From positions 2,517,001 through 2,581,000 of the forward strand of contig NZ_LT907975.1 in the NCBI RefSeq assembly GCF_900217235.1: 64,000 bases of DNA, written 5' to 3'. The position numbers were made by a program, and so were the translations under genes. Shown here in pieces: positions 43,966 through 52,883 of the stretch (its first letter is position 1; each line of letters begins with the position of its first letter). The notes under the pieces are model-generated. The model was not told the origin of the DNA. It did not search any database and was given only the letters and a program-made list of their open reading frames with translations. The stretch comes from Pseudodesulfovibrio profundus. GTDB lineage: Bacteria > Desulfobacterota > Desulfovibrionia > Desulfovibrionales > Desulfovibrionaceae.

Positions 43966-44664
43966 TTAGTTTGTGTGTCGGGACAGCTTGTCTAAATACT
44001 TCTGAATGGCGTTCGTTTCCTTGTCGGTAATGTCCAGAAACATGCAGCCGAGGGATATGATGCCTTTTTCCTGTTGAATATTCTTTACCGCCACGGCCAC
44101 CTTCAATTCGCCCAGGCTGCCGAGATTCATTGTCGCGATCAGGGCGTCGTCAACTTTGGTATTGCGCAATACGCCCCGTGTGTCGACTCGCGCTGACACT
44201 CTGCACCCGGTTTCACTGACATTGACAACCATGCATTCAATCTCTTCTTCCGTGGTGTGAATGGTGCCGTCAATGCTGCATTGTGAGCGAGGCGTGCGCC
44301 GCAGAGGAAGCTTTTCTATGATGTCCGGGTAGTCAAAGAAGATGAGAGGAGCCGGCTTGGAGATGGCGTTGTGCACGTGCGCCTTGAAACCATAGATGGT
44401 GCCCTGATTGACGTACTTGATTACGACCTCTCCTCCGAACTTGAGTTCCTTGCGGAGGGAGGATGGCAGGCGGACCTTGGCTATGATGTAATCATAGGGA
44501 TCAAGGCCGATGATGGTGCCACGGTAACTGTGTTCGTAGCCCGGAATGCGAAGGATGACTTCCTTGCCCGGGGGGATGTCCAGTTTGACACCGGGAATCC
44601 GGGTGACTTTGGTGTCGTTTGGAACCGAGGCGGTGTTGCCTGCTGAAGAGGTATCAGATGTCAT
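43966..44664 (-). CDS. PilZ-domain c-di-GMP receptor (YcgR-like)
   Basis: 232-residue protein. The N-terminal half (about 25-105) resembles the YcgR N-domain (VILRIPGYEHSYRGTIIGLD). The PilZ domain (about 115-225) carries the c-di-GMP motif PLRRTPRSQC and NVSETGCRVS, so binding capacity looks intact. Proteins of this form brake flagellar motors or tune exopolysaccharide. The ATG is set by AGGAAAG. It is the first gene of a unit with HD-GYP and a membrane protein. Confidence 0.9.
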   Translation of the reverse strand: MTSDTSSAGNTASVPNDTKVTRIPGVKLDIPPGKEVILRIPGYEHSYRGTIIGLDPYDYIIAKVRLPSSLRKELKFGGEVVIKYVNQGTIYGFKAHVHNAISKPAPLIFFDYPDIIEKLPLRRTPRSQCSIDGTIHTTEEEIECMVVNVSETGCRVSARVDTRGVLRNTKVDDALIATMNLGSLGELKVAVAVKNIQQEKGIISLGCMFLDITDKETNAIQKYLDKLSRHTN

Positions 44665-44788
44665 TATCTTTCCTGCTGTCCGATGGATTGCTGTCGTTTT
44701 CTGTATAGCGCTGTCTAATACAGATTGGCTTATTTTATAGTAGCGAACAGCGAAGTCTCTGTCGACTGGTAAGTCATGCTCTCTCTTT

Positions 44789-45346
44789 TTAGAAAACCAC
44801 GGCCTCAAACCAAAGGATGGTTGTACCCGGCTCCTTCCATGCATCGGGATCCAGTCCGGCCTTGAGACAGGTCTGGGAGAGGAATGTTTCCCGGTCCCAT
44901 CCCCATTCCACAGGGACTTGTGGCAGGAGCAGGCCCGAGCGTCCGTCGCGGGACATGATCAATCCATGACGGCCGACTTCCACCTTTTCTGGGTCCGGGC
45001 AGACATCAATGGGGCTCAGAATGGAGATTTCGTACTCCAGCGCATCCACATCGTGCTCGTTGACCGCAGGGAATCGCGGGTCATGAAAGGCTGCCTGCTG
45101 GGCCATGTCCCATACCGTGCGGAACAGTTCGCCACTGCCCTGCACATTGCCGATGCAGCCACGCAGGTTGCCGCCCATCTTCAGGGTGACAAAAGCGCCC
45201 AGCTGTTCCCGAAGCTTGTCCGTGGGCGGTTCCGGCGGGCCGAAAGGACCGTCTGACGGATTGATCCCGAAAGCAACGGACTGGGTCACCAGTTTCTTGA
45301 GGTAGTCTTTTTCTTCCTGTGTCAGGGAGAAGACGAAATCAGACAT
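44789..45346 (-). CDS. AMMECR1 domain protein (AmmeMemoRadiSam protein A type)
   Basis: 185-residue protein. The family hallmark LRGCIGNVQGSG is intact, with PFGPPEPPTDKLREQLGAFV before and WGWDRETFLSQTCLKAGLDP after. In the AmmeMemoRadiSam system it works with a Memo-like protein and a radical-SAM enzyme, but neither is in this window. Its start codon shares one base with the UMF1-type transporter stop (TAATG), and its ribosome site lies inside that gene, so it is coupled to the transporter. Confidence 0.92.
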   Translation of the reverse strand: MSDFVFSLTQEEKDYLKKLVTQSVAFGINPSDGPFGPPEPPTDKLREQLGAFVTLKMGGNLRGCIGNVQGSGELFRTVWDMAQQAAFHDPRFPAVNEHDVDALEYEISILSPIDVCPDPEKVEVGRHGLIMSRDGRSGLLLPQVPVEWGWDRETFLSQTCLKAGLDPDAWKEPGTTILWFEAVVF

Positions 45347-46626
45347 TATAACTCCTTGTTTTTGGCTGCGGGAACAAAAAACATGCCCGCAAGCCCCAGT
45401 CCGAACAAAGCGATGATTGCTGATATGCCCACGCGCTGACTACCGGAGGCGAAGGTCAGCCAGCCCACGAGCAGTGGCCCGAGAAAGGATGTCAGTTTGC
45501 CGGACAGGGCGAACAGCCCGAACATCTCTCCGCGCAGTTCGGCTGGTGCGACCCGGGCCAGGTATGATCGGCTCGAAGCCTGTACCGGCCCCACAAATAT
45601 ACCCACTGCCAGTCCGAAAATCCAGAATAGCGTGAGAGATTCCACCAGCAGGATGAGCACGCCGCATCCGGTCAGCCCTGTGAGCGAGACCAGAATGGTT
45701 TTTCGCGGGCCGACCTTGTCATCCATCCAGGCAAAAGCAGCAGCACCAAGTCCGGCTGTCACATTAAGCCCTATGCCGAAGATGATGACCTCGCTGGAGG
45801 TCATGCCGAATGTTCCGGCAGCATATATGCCGCCAAAAGCGAACATGGTGGTCAGCCCGTCATTGTACAGCATGCGCGCCAGTAGGAATATGGCGATGTC
45901 CTTGTAGTTTCTAACTTCCCGTACGGATCGCCTGATCTGGCCCAGCCCCTGCGACAGGGCGGTTCTGAGGGGGACACCTGTGCCTGGTGCATCCGAGGTG
46001 AACAGGAAGAGGGGAATGCAGAAGAGGAGGTACCACAAGGCTGTCAGGGGCATGATCGCACGGATGTGCGCGGCCTGTTCACGGGGAACATTGAACCATG
46101 CGCCTTGCTCTACAAAGCCGTACAGCGCAATCAACAGGAGCACCAGCCCACCGGCGTAACCCAGTCCCCATCCCCATCCTGACCAGCGTCCGACACTTTT
46201 ATCGTCCGCTAATCGAGGGAGCATGGCATTGTAGAATATCATGGCGTACTCGCTGCCCAGCGTGCCGATTCCGGCCAGTATCAGTGCAAGGGGGATAAAG
46301 GATGCGTCGGGCCGGACAAACCAGAGCAGGGCCGTAGCCGTGATACATAGGGCGGTGAAGGTACCCAGCCATGGTTTGTGCCTTCCGGTGCGGTCGGCCA
46401 CAGCACCGAGTAGCGGACCGCCGATGCCGATGATCAGACCGGCAGCACTCATCATGTTGCCCCACAGTGCCGTGCCGATTGCTTCGTCTTGTGCTACGGC
46501 CTGGGTGAAGTAGGCCGCAAACACAAATGTCTGCACCAGGGCGGCGAACCCTGAATTGGCCCAGTCATAGAGCGCCCAGGACCACAACCCCTTGAGATTG
46601 CGCTTTGTATGGTGCGAGGAGGACAT
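45346..46626 (-). CDS. MFS transporter, UMF1 family
   Basis: 426-residue inner-membrane transporter with about twelve segments. The family opening LWSWALYDWANSGFAALVQT is typical of UMF1 (YxiO/Atg22-like) permeases. The substrate is unknown; amino-acid or vacuolar-type export is described only for distant members. It is coupled by overlap to AMMECR1 and begins 60 bases after cobB, all on the same strand. Confidence 0.92.
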   Translation of the reverse strand: MSSSHHTKRNLKGLWSWALYDWANSGFAALVQTFVFAAYFTQAVAQDEAIGTALWGNMMSAAGLIIGIGGPLLGAVADRTGRHKPWLGTFTALCITATALLWFVRPDASFIPLALILAGIGTLGSEYAMIFYNAMLPRLADDKSVGRWSGWGWGLGYAGGLVLLLIALYGFVEQGAWFNVPREQAAHIRAIMPLTALWYLLFCIPLFLFTSDAPGTGVPLRTALSQGLGQIRRSVREVRNYKDIAIFLLARMLYNDGLTTMFAFGGIYAAGTFGMTSSEVIIFGIGLNVTAGLGAAAFAWMDDKVGPRKTILVSLTGLTGCGVLILLVESLTLFWIFGLAVGIFVGPVQASSRSYLARVAPAELRGEMFGLFALSGKLTSFLGPLLVGWLTFASGSQRVGISAIIALFGLGLAGMFFVPAAKNKEL

Positions 46627-46686
46627 GGTGGCATCCTACTGGATGCCGCGCCGTGTGCCAACGAATCTTTTGCTGAAGAGAGGTGG

Positions 46687-48078
46687 TCAGTCGCCCAGTG
46701 CTTCGCGACATGCCTGAACAAAGTGCTCGGCAATGCTTGGGTGACTGGCGAAGTGAAGGTGAACGTAGGAGCCGAGGGTGTTCGCATGAATGAACCCTTC
46801 GGGATTCGGAAGGGCGCCCTTGCGTCCCGACATGGCGTAGATGGTCGGTGTGGTGGAAATGTCAGCGTCAGCCTGGATGGTGGAGTAATGGAACTCATGG
46901 CCCCTGATGGTGGCTCCAGCCGGGCCGAGCAGGGACGAATTCCTTGTCTGCACTTCGCGATATCCCAGCGCCCGGAACCGCTCGCCCATTTCTGCCCGGA
47001 AGGGGAAGACGCCGGACATGGCATATCGGCCACGGCTGGTGATGATGTCTTCCATCAAATACATGAAGCCGCCACACTCGGCATACACGGGCTTGCCTGA
47101 TTCACAGAAATCCCTGATCTCGCGCCGGAGTTTGTTGTTCTGGCCCAGCTCGAAGGCATACAATTCCGGGTAGCCGCCGCCTAGATATAGACCGTCCAGC
47201 GCATCAGGCAGACGGTGGTCATCGATGGGAGAAAACTCCACCAGTCGCGCTCCGGCTTCCCGCAGCAGGCGCAGATTTTCTTCGTAGTAGAAACAAAAGG
47301 CAGCATCCTTGGCCACGCCAATGGAGATCGTCGGCACTGTCGGCACAGGCTCAAAGGGGGCCACGGCGTCCACATCGGGCAAGGCGCTCAGGAGCGTGTC
47401 CATGTCCAGCCCGGATTCGACCCAGTCGGCCAGCCGTTCATAGCGATCAAGCCCATCCTCATCGCTTTCCGTGGTGACCAGACCGAGGTGGCGTGACGGA
47501 GTGGTGATGTCCTCGTCACGTTTGAGACAGCCGAGCACGGGGACATCGGGCAGTATGGTCATGGCTTCGGTGAGCAGTTCGGCGTGGTTATCGCTGCCGA
47601 CGCGGTTGAAAATGATGCCGGCAATGGTCACGTCCGGGTCAAAGGAGGCATATCCCGAGACCAGTGCGGCTGCGGATCGGGCCATGGAGCGGGCATCAAC
47701 CACGAGGATGACCGGCAGGCCGAGTATCTTCGCCATCTGGGCCGTGGAACCTGCGTCGTGAGTCCCGGAGATGCCATCGAACAGGCCCATGACACCTTCC
47801 ACCACGGCCACGTCGCAGCGGGATGCGTATCTATTGAAAATATCGACATTGGTGGCGGCATCGAGCATCCATCCATCGAGGTTGTGGCTCGGCACCGGGG
47901 TCTCTCCCGCACCACACGCCATGGCGTGGTGACCCGGATCAATGAAGTCGGGGCCGCACTTGAACGGCTGGACATGGATGCCTCGTCGGGCAAGAGATGC
48001 CATAACCCCAAGCGATACGGACGTCTTGCCGCAGCCGCTGTGTGTTCCCGCTATGACGAATCCCTTGATAGTGCTCAT
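46687..48078 (-). CDS. cobB: Cobyrinate a,c-diamide synthase
   Basis: 463-residue ATP- and glutamine-dependent amidase of cobalamin synthesis (CbiA/CobB type). The N-terminal P-loop-like dethiobiotin-synthetase fold starts KGFVIAGTHSGCGKTSVSLG; VAVVEGVMGLFDGISGTHDA follows. The C-terminal GATase1 (about 250-450) has LYLGGGYPELYAFEL and the nucleophile cysteine in PVYAECGGFMYLMED. Length is normal. It fits with the CobA-HemD fusion upstream in the pathway, but no other cob genes are next to it. It begins 22 bases after the TPR gene stop. Confidence 0.94.
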   Translation of the reverse strand: MSTIKGFVIAGTHSGCGKTSVSLGVMASLARRGIHVQPFKCGPDFIDPGHHAMACGAGETPVPSHNLDGWMLDAATNVDIFNRYASRCDVAVVEGVMGLFDGISGTHDAGSTAQMAKILGLPVILVVDARSMARSAAALVSGYASFDPDVTIAGIIFNRVGSDNHAELLTEAMTILPDVPVLGCLKRDEDITTPSRHLGLVTTESDEDGLDRYERLADWVESGLDMDTLLSALPDVDAVAPFEPVPTVPTISIGVAKDAAFCFYYEENLRLLREAGARLVEFSPIDDHRLPDALDGLYLGGGYPELYAFELGQNNKLRREIRDFCESGKPVYAECGGFMYLMEDIITSRGRYAMSGVFPFRAEMGERFRALGYREVQTRNSSLLGPAGATIRGHEFHYSTIQADADISTTPTIYAMSGRKGALPNPEGFIHANTLGSYVHLHFASHPSIAEHFVQACREALGD

Positions 48079-48100
48079 GAAGTCCCCTTGAAAGACGAAA

Positions 48101-48841
48101 TTATACCAGCCCCTTCTTGGTCAGGAATGTGAGCATCTTTTTCCCCTCGGGATGCTCTGGATTGAGGGCGAGGCACTTGATGACCGCCTCACTGCTCTCC
48201 TTCCATTTCTCGCGTTCAAACTGGGCGCGGGCGAGATTGAACCAGAGATTCTCGTCATCGTTGGAAATCTCGATGGCTCGTTTGTAGTAATCCACAGCCT
48301 GACCCGTGAGTTTCTTTTTGCGCAGGGCTATGCCGTATTCATTGAACAGGTGCTTGTGTTCGTCGGCAAAGGCGGAGTCCAGGTTGATGATACGGTCGAA
48401 AACCTTCTTGGCGCGATCCACTTCGTCGCGCGCCAGCAGGCACAGTCCGATGCCGAAATTGGCACGGACATTCTGCTCGTCCAGATTGAGTGCATTGGCG
48501 TATTCGTATTCAGCGGTGAAGGTTTCGTTGCGCTTGCGGAATTTGTCGCCACGGGCGACCGATTTCTGCACCTTGCGGATGTTGCTGATGACTTCATTGT
48601 AAAGCTGCGGCATGGGGAGGTAGTCATTGAGCAATTCGTCCAGAGTGATTTCCTCAATATGGCCGGATGGGACTTTCTTGTTGTTCAGTCCCTGCAACTC
48701 CACGGTGGTATCGTTGACCTGGCGAGCGTAATAGATGGCCGTCTGTTTGACACGGCGGGCGGTGGTGCCAGTGCCGATTTTTGCCATGCGTTCAATGGAA
48801 AAAACGCCTTCGATATATCCGTCGTCTGTGGTTTTGTTCAT
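48101..48841 (-). CDS. TPR-repeat protein
   Basis: 246-residue cytoplasmic protein. The N-terminal 90 residues are a small beta-rich domain (EGVFSIERMAKIGTGTTARR) of unknown type; from about 95 onward TPR-like helices appear, clearest in AYANALNLDEQNVRANFGIG and AVDYYKRAIEISNDDENLWF. TPRs mediate protein binding; the partner is unknown. It lies between nhaA (85 bases upstream) and cobB (22 bases downstream) on the same strand. Similar TPR proteins are common in Desulfovibrio genomes. Confidence 0.85.
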   Translation of the reverse strand: MNKTTDDGYIEGVFSIERMAKIGTGTTARRVKQTAIYYARQVNDTTVELQGLNNKKVPSGHIEEITLDELLNDYLPMPQLYNEVISNIRKVQKSVARGDKFRKRNETFTAEYEYANALNLDEQNVRANFGIGLCLLARDEVDRAKKVFDRIINLDSAFADEHKHLFNEYGIALRKKKLTGQAVDYYKRAIEISNDDENLWFNLARAQFEREKWKESSEAVIKCLALNPEHPEGKKMLTFLTKKGLV

Positions 48842-48926
48842 GTGTGCAGCGTGTTGTTAGGTTGTTTTTATCAAATCTCCGAATACGATACACTGCTTTT
48901 GCGGCGCTGAGAAGCCTCATGACCCC

Positions 48927-50270
48927 CTATTCCCCATTTGGAAGCGGTTCGGAACGCAGGACCATATACCCGGCCAGTCCTGCCAGGGCCGATGCCCCGA
49001 GAATGGCTGTTTTGGCCGCATTGAGCATCTCGGGCGAATCGCTGAATGCGAGGGCTGCAATGAACAGCGACATGGTGAATCCGATACCCGCCAGCAGTCC
49101 GGCTCCGACGAATTGACGGATATTCATGCCCCCGGGCCAGCCTCCGGATGTCTTGACCAGAATCCATACGGAAACTGTGATTCCGAGCGGCTTGCCAAGG
49201 ACCAATCCAAACAGTGTCCCCAGTGCGACCTGACTTGCCATCAGAGCCGCGAAGTCTCCGCCGAGCACCACACCTGCGTTGGCCAGCGCGAAGACGGGCA
49301 TGATCAGGTAGTCGGCCACTGGGTGCAGGGTGTGTTCCAGACGTTGCAAGGGCGTTTGCGCCCGCACCGCCACATGCTGCATGGCGAGCAGGGTGGAATT
49401 CATGGTCGGATTGGTCAGAACCGATTTTCCCGGTTCGGCTGCCTTGCTGTACTCACGGAGAATGGCTGTGGCATTGAACTGAAACGCGTCAGAATCGCAA
49501 GTGGTTCGCCCTGGAATAGTGAAGGCCATAAGTACGCCTGCCACTGTGGAGTGAACACCGGATTTGAGCACGGCAAGCCATAGCAGAGCGCCGACAATGG
49601 CATAGAAAAGCGGGGCTCGAATACCCAGCCTGTTGCCGATAAAGGCGATGAACAGGAGCCCCATGGCGATCAGCAGCATGTTCATGGCAATCCCTGACGA
49701 GTAGAACATGGCGATGACCAGTACCGCGCCGATGTCATCGACAATGGCGACAGCGGTCAGAAAAATTTTCAGCTGATAGGGAATGCGGTCCCCGAGCAGG
49801 GCGAGAATGCCAAGGGCGAAGGCAATATCCGTGGCCATGGGGATTCCCCAACCATGGGTGCCTGGTCCACCTATGTTGATCAGTGCATAAATGACTGCCG
49901 GGGCGACCATGCCGCCGATGGCAGCGAAGATCGGCAACACTGCCTGCCGCTGGGTTGAAAGTTCTCCGACCATGAACTCGCGTTTGATCTCCAGGCCGAC
50001 CACAAAAAAGAAAATGGCCATAAGGCCATCATTAACCCACAGAAGCAGTGGTTTGGACAGGGTATACTCGCCGTAACCGACGGTGAAGTGCGTTTCCCAA
50101 ACAGCGATATAGTGCGCTCCCCATGGCGAGTTGGCCCAGATAAGGGCTGCGAGGGCGCTGATGATAAGCAGGATGCCACCGGTCGTCTTGGAACGGAAAA
50201 AGTCCTGGAAAGGTTGGAGAACCTGATCAATGGGTTCGAGGCCGCAGGATATGATGTTTCTGAGTGCCAT
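48927..50270 (-). CDS. nhaA: Na+/H+ antiporter NhaA
   Basis: 447-residue inner-membrane antiporter for pH and sodium homeostasis. The start LQPFQDFFRSKTTGGILLII is typical; the ion-binding aspartate pair is in AVAIVDDIGAVLVIAMFYSS; GIPMATDIAFALGILALLGD and KPLGITV segments match NhaA. About twelve membrane segments are present. The insertion near residues 250-300 (cytoplasmic) lengthens it compared with the E. coli protein. It begins 42 bases after the GGDEF-EAL gene. Confidence 0.95.
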   Translation of the reverse strand: MALRNIISCGLEPIDQVLQPFQDFFRSKTTGGILLIISALAALIWANSPWGAHYIAVWETHFTVGYGEYTLSKPLLLWVNDGLMAIFFFVVGLEIKREFMVGELSTQRQAVLPIFAAIGGMVAPAVIYALINIGGPGTHGWGIPMATDIAFALGILALLGDRIPYQLKIFLTAVAIVDDIGAVLVIAMFYSSGIAMNMLLIAMGLLFIAFIGNRLGIRAPLFYAIVGALLWLAVLKSGVHSTVAGVLMAFTIPGRTTCDSDAFQFNATAILREYSKAAEPGKSVLTNPTMNSTLLAMQHVAVRAQTPLQRLEHTLHPVADYLIMPVFALANAGVVLGGDFAALMASQVALGTLFGLVLGKPLGITVSVWILVKTSGGWPGGMNIRQFVGAGLLAGIGFTMSLFIAALAFSDSPEMLNAAKTAILGASALAGLAGYMVLRSEPLPNGE

Positions 50271-50312
50271 TCGAAGCTCCGGGTGGACGGGCTGCGCCCG
50301 TGTTCAAAATTA

Positions 50313-52883
50313 CTACATGCTTGCTTTGACGAGAAGCGACGTCGCCTCTTCTACTGATAGAGGCTTGTAGAATAGAAAACCTTGGACGTATCGGCAACCT
50401 TCGCTTTCCAGAAAGATGAGTTGCTTGGGTGTTTCCACCCCTTCGGCTACGATTTTGAGTCCCAATGACTCGCCAAGGGAAAAAACGGTGCGCACAATTG
50501 CCTGACTATCCAGGTTGTCCTCGACGTCAGAAATGAAGGAACGATCCACTTTGACCACATCAATGGGGAATCGTTGGAGATAGGAAAGAGAAGAGTAGCC
50601 GGTGCCAAAATCATCGATACATACATGTATGCCTAAATTCTTGAGCTGCTTGAGGATGTCTTCGGCGATGGACGGATTGTCCATGAGTGCGCTTTCGGTG
50701 ATCTCAAGGTTCAGGTGTTCCGGGGCCATGGACGAGTCTTCCAGTGCCCGTTTTACTTGACCGGGAAGCATGGACTGGCCGAAGTGTTTTCCGGATACGT
50801 TGATGTTGAGGGTGAGAGGGCCTGATAGCATCGTGCCGAAGCGGTTTTGCCATTCCGTTATTTGCAGGCAGGCATTGCGAAGAACCAGACTGTCGATGGC
50901 GTAGATGAGGCCGGTATCCTCGGCCAGCGGGATGAACTGATCCGGGCTGATCATCCCGTGTTTCGGGTGACGCCATCTGACCAGTGCCTCGAACCCGCAC
51001 ACCTCCCTGGTCTCCAGGCAGATGATGGGTTGGTACACCACCTCGAACTCGTTGAGGTCCACGGCACGTCGCAGGTCAGTTTCCAGCGCCATGAGCATGA
51101 GCGCCTGATCGTGCATCTTCTGGTTGAAGACCTTGAAGCGTGACTTGCCAAGCTCCTTGGCGCGGTACATGGCAGTATCGGCATCACGCAGGAGCGCTTC
51201 AGGGCGTTCATATCCGTCCGTTTTGAGAACGATGCCCATGGAGGCCGAGGTGAAGACCTCGTGTCCCTGAATATGGAAGGGTTGGCGAACGCCGTCGAGA
51301 ATGCGGCGGGCAATGGTGATGGCATCGCGTGGGGCCGTGATTTCCTCCAGAAGTATGGCGAATTCATCCCCGCCGAAGCGGGCGACCGTATCAGTCTCGC
51401 GAGCACAGGTTTCCAGAATGCGTGCCACGTTGCGCAGCAGTTCATCGCCGGTATCATGTCCCAGGGAGTCGTTGATGACCTTGAATCGGTCGAGGTCCAT
51501 GTAGATGACGGCGAAGAGATGCTTGCGGCGTTTGGCTCGGGCCATGGCCATGTGCAGATGATCCAGAAACAGGGCGCGGTTGGGCAACCCGGTCAGCGAA
51601 TCGTGGAACGCCTGCCGCTTGAGCTGGTCCTCCGCCTTTTTGCGCAGGGTGATGTCCTCCACCGACCCTTCGTAGTACAAAACGCTCCCATCGGTATCAC
51701 GGATTAGGCGTGTGTTTTCGGATATCCAGATGATGCGGCCATCCTTGCGCCGTATCTTGGAAACAAAGCTGATGACCTCGTCATTATCCTGTATATGTTC
51801 AAGAAATGTCGTGCGCCTTTTAGGGTCCACGTACATTTGGGTGCCGATATCGTAGATGGCTCCCATGAGATCCTCGGGTGAGCTGTAGCCGAGAATGCGG
51901 GCCATGGCCGGGTTGGCGCTCAGGAAGCGACCGCTTGGCGACGTCTGGTAAATTCCTTCTACAGCGTTTTCAAAGATCGAGCGGTACTTCTTTTCGGTCT
52001 TGCGGAGGGCCTCGCCAATGACTTTGCGTTCGGCTATCTCGATTTTCAACTGGGTATTGGCCCGGATGAGCTCGCTGGTGCGTTCTTCGACCGTGTCCTT
52101 GAGGGCGTCGCGGGCTTCTTCCAACTGACTGGTTTTTTCTTTGACCCGTTGTTCCAGATTCGTCACCAGTTCGGCTATGTGCATGGCCATGGATTGCATG
52201 GCTGTGGCCAACTGCCCGACTTCATCCTTGGACTTGATGACCGGAACATCGGAAAAATCCTTGTTCGCCACGCGCCTGGCGTAATCAGCCAGTTCTCCCA
52301 GCGGTCGTGACAGGTTATGGAAAAAGAGAAAGGCGAGGATGGTACTGGCGCCGAACAGCGTCAGGGTCAGGAGTTGCTGCTCCATGACTGATTCCCGGAT
52401 ATTCTGCTCGATCACCTTGGAATCCATACCGATATGAACGTACCCTCCCAGCCCGGAAAGGATAGGGCGGGCGACATGCAGATTGGGCCCGTCGTTAAAC
52501 GTCACATCACGGAGAAGGTGCTCGTCGCCGCTGAGCAGTTTGGCTGTGTCATTGCTTAACTGCTGTATGAATTCGGGGACCTGTGGCGTGAATGTGTGAG
52601 CGATAACCTCACCGGCGTCATCGGTGACCACGACGTAGGAAACTCCGGCTATGTCCTGGTACTGGGCGATTCGGGCCTGTACGCTGCCGGCATCCAATTG
52701 GAGGATGCTTTCGATATCGGATTCAGCGACACTGCTTGCCAGTGCCAGCGCCTTGGACTCGTACTCCCGCGTCATTTCCCTTTTGAGGCGTGTGGTAAAC
52801 ATGAATGACGTGACCACAGCCAGGACTCCGAAGAGAAGGAACATGAACAGGAGCGGCTTCAGAAAGAGTTTGGGTGCCTTCAT
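50313..52883 (-). CDS. Membrane HAMP-PAS-GGDEF-EAL c-di-GMP enzyme
   Basis: 856-residue protein. Two membrane segments (about 10-32 and 163-185) bracket a periplasmic sensor. Then follow HAMP (RPLGELADYARRVANKDFSD), a coiled coil, PAS (about 285-410; YRSIFENAVEGIYQTSPSGR), GGDEF (about 430-590; RFGGDEFAILLEE, intact) and EAL (about 600-850; GFEALVRW, DDFGTGYSSLSYLQRFPIDV, intact). It can therefore both make and break c-di-GMP. Its ATG overlaps the stop of the periplasmic binding protein gene (ATGA), so the two are produced together. Confidence 0.95.
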   Translation of the reverse strand: MKAPKLFLKPLLFMFLLFGVLAVVTSFMFTTRLKREMTREYESKALALASSVAESDIESILQLDAGSVQARIAQYQDIAGVSYVVVTDDAGEVIAHTFTPQVPEFIQQLSNDTAKLLSGDEHLLRDVTFNDGPNLHVARPILSGLGGYVHIGMDSKVIEQNIRESVMEQQLLTLTLFGASTILAFLFFHNLSRPLGELADYARRVANKDFSDVPVIKSKDEVGQLATAMQSMAMHIAELVTNLEQRVKEKTSQLEEARDALKDTVEERTSELIRANTQLKIEIAERKVIGEALRKTEKKYRSIFENAVEGIYQTSPSGRFLSANPAMARILGYSSPEDLMGAIYDIGTQMYVDPKRRTTFLEHIQDNDEVISFVSKIRRKDGRIIWISENTRLIRDTDGSVLYYEGSVEDITLRKKAEDQLKRQAFHDSLTGLPNRALFLDHLHMAMARAKRRKHLFAVIYMDLDRFKVINDSLGHDTGDELLRNVARILETCARETDTVARFGGDEFAILLEEITAPRDAITIARRILDGVRQPFHIQGHEVFTSASMGIVLKTDGYERPEALLRDADTAMYRAKELGKSRFKVFNQKMHDQALMLMALETDLRRAVDLNEFEVVYQPIICLETREVCGFEALVRWRHPKHGMISPDQFIPLAEDTGLIYAIDSLVLRNACLQITEWQNRFGTMLSGPLTLNINVSGKHFGQSMLPGQVKRALEDSSMAPEHLNLEITESALMDNPSIAEDILKQLKNLGIHVCIDDFGTGYSSLSYLQRFPIDVVKVDRSFISDVEDNLDSQAIVRTVFSLGESLGLKIVAEGVETPKQLIFLESEGCRYVQGFLFYKPLSVEEATSLLVKASM

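Noticed and set aside
48079-48100. Cobalamin riboswitch before cobB
   Set aside because: Only 22 bases separate cobB from the TPR gene, so there is no room for one.
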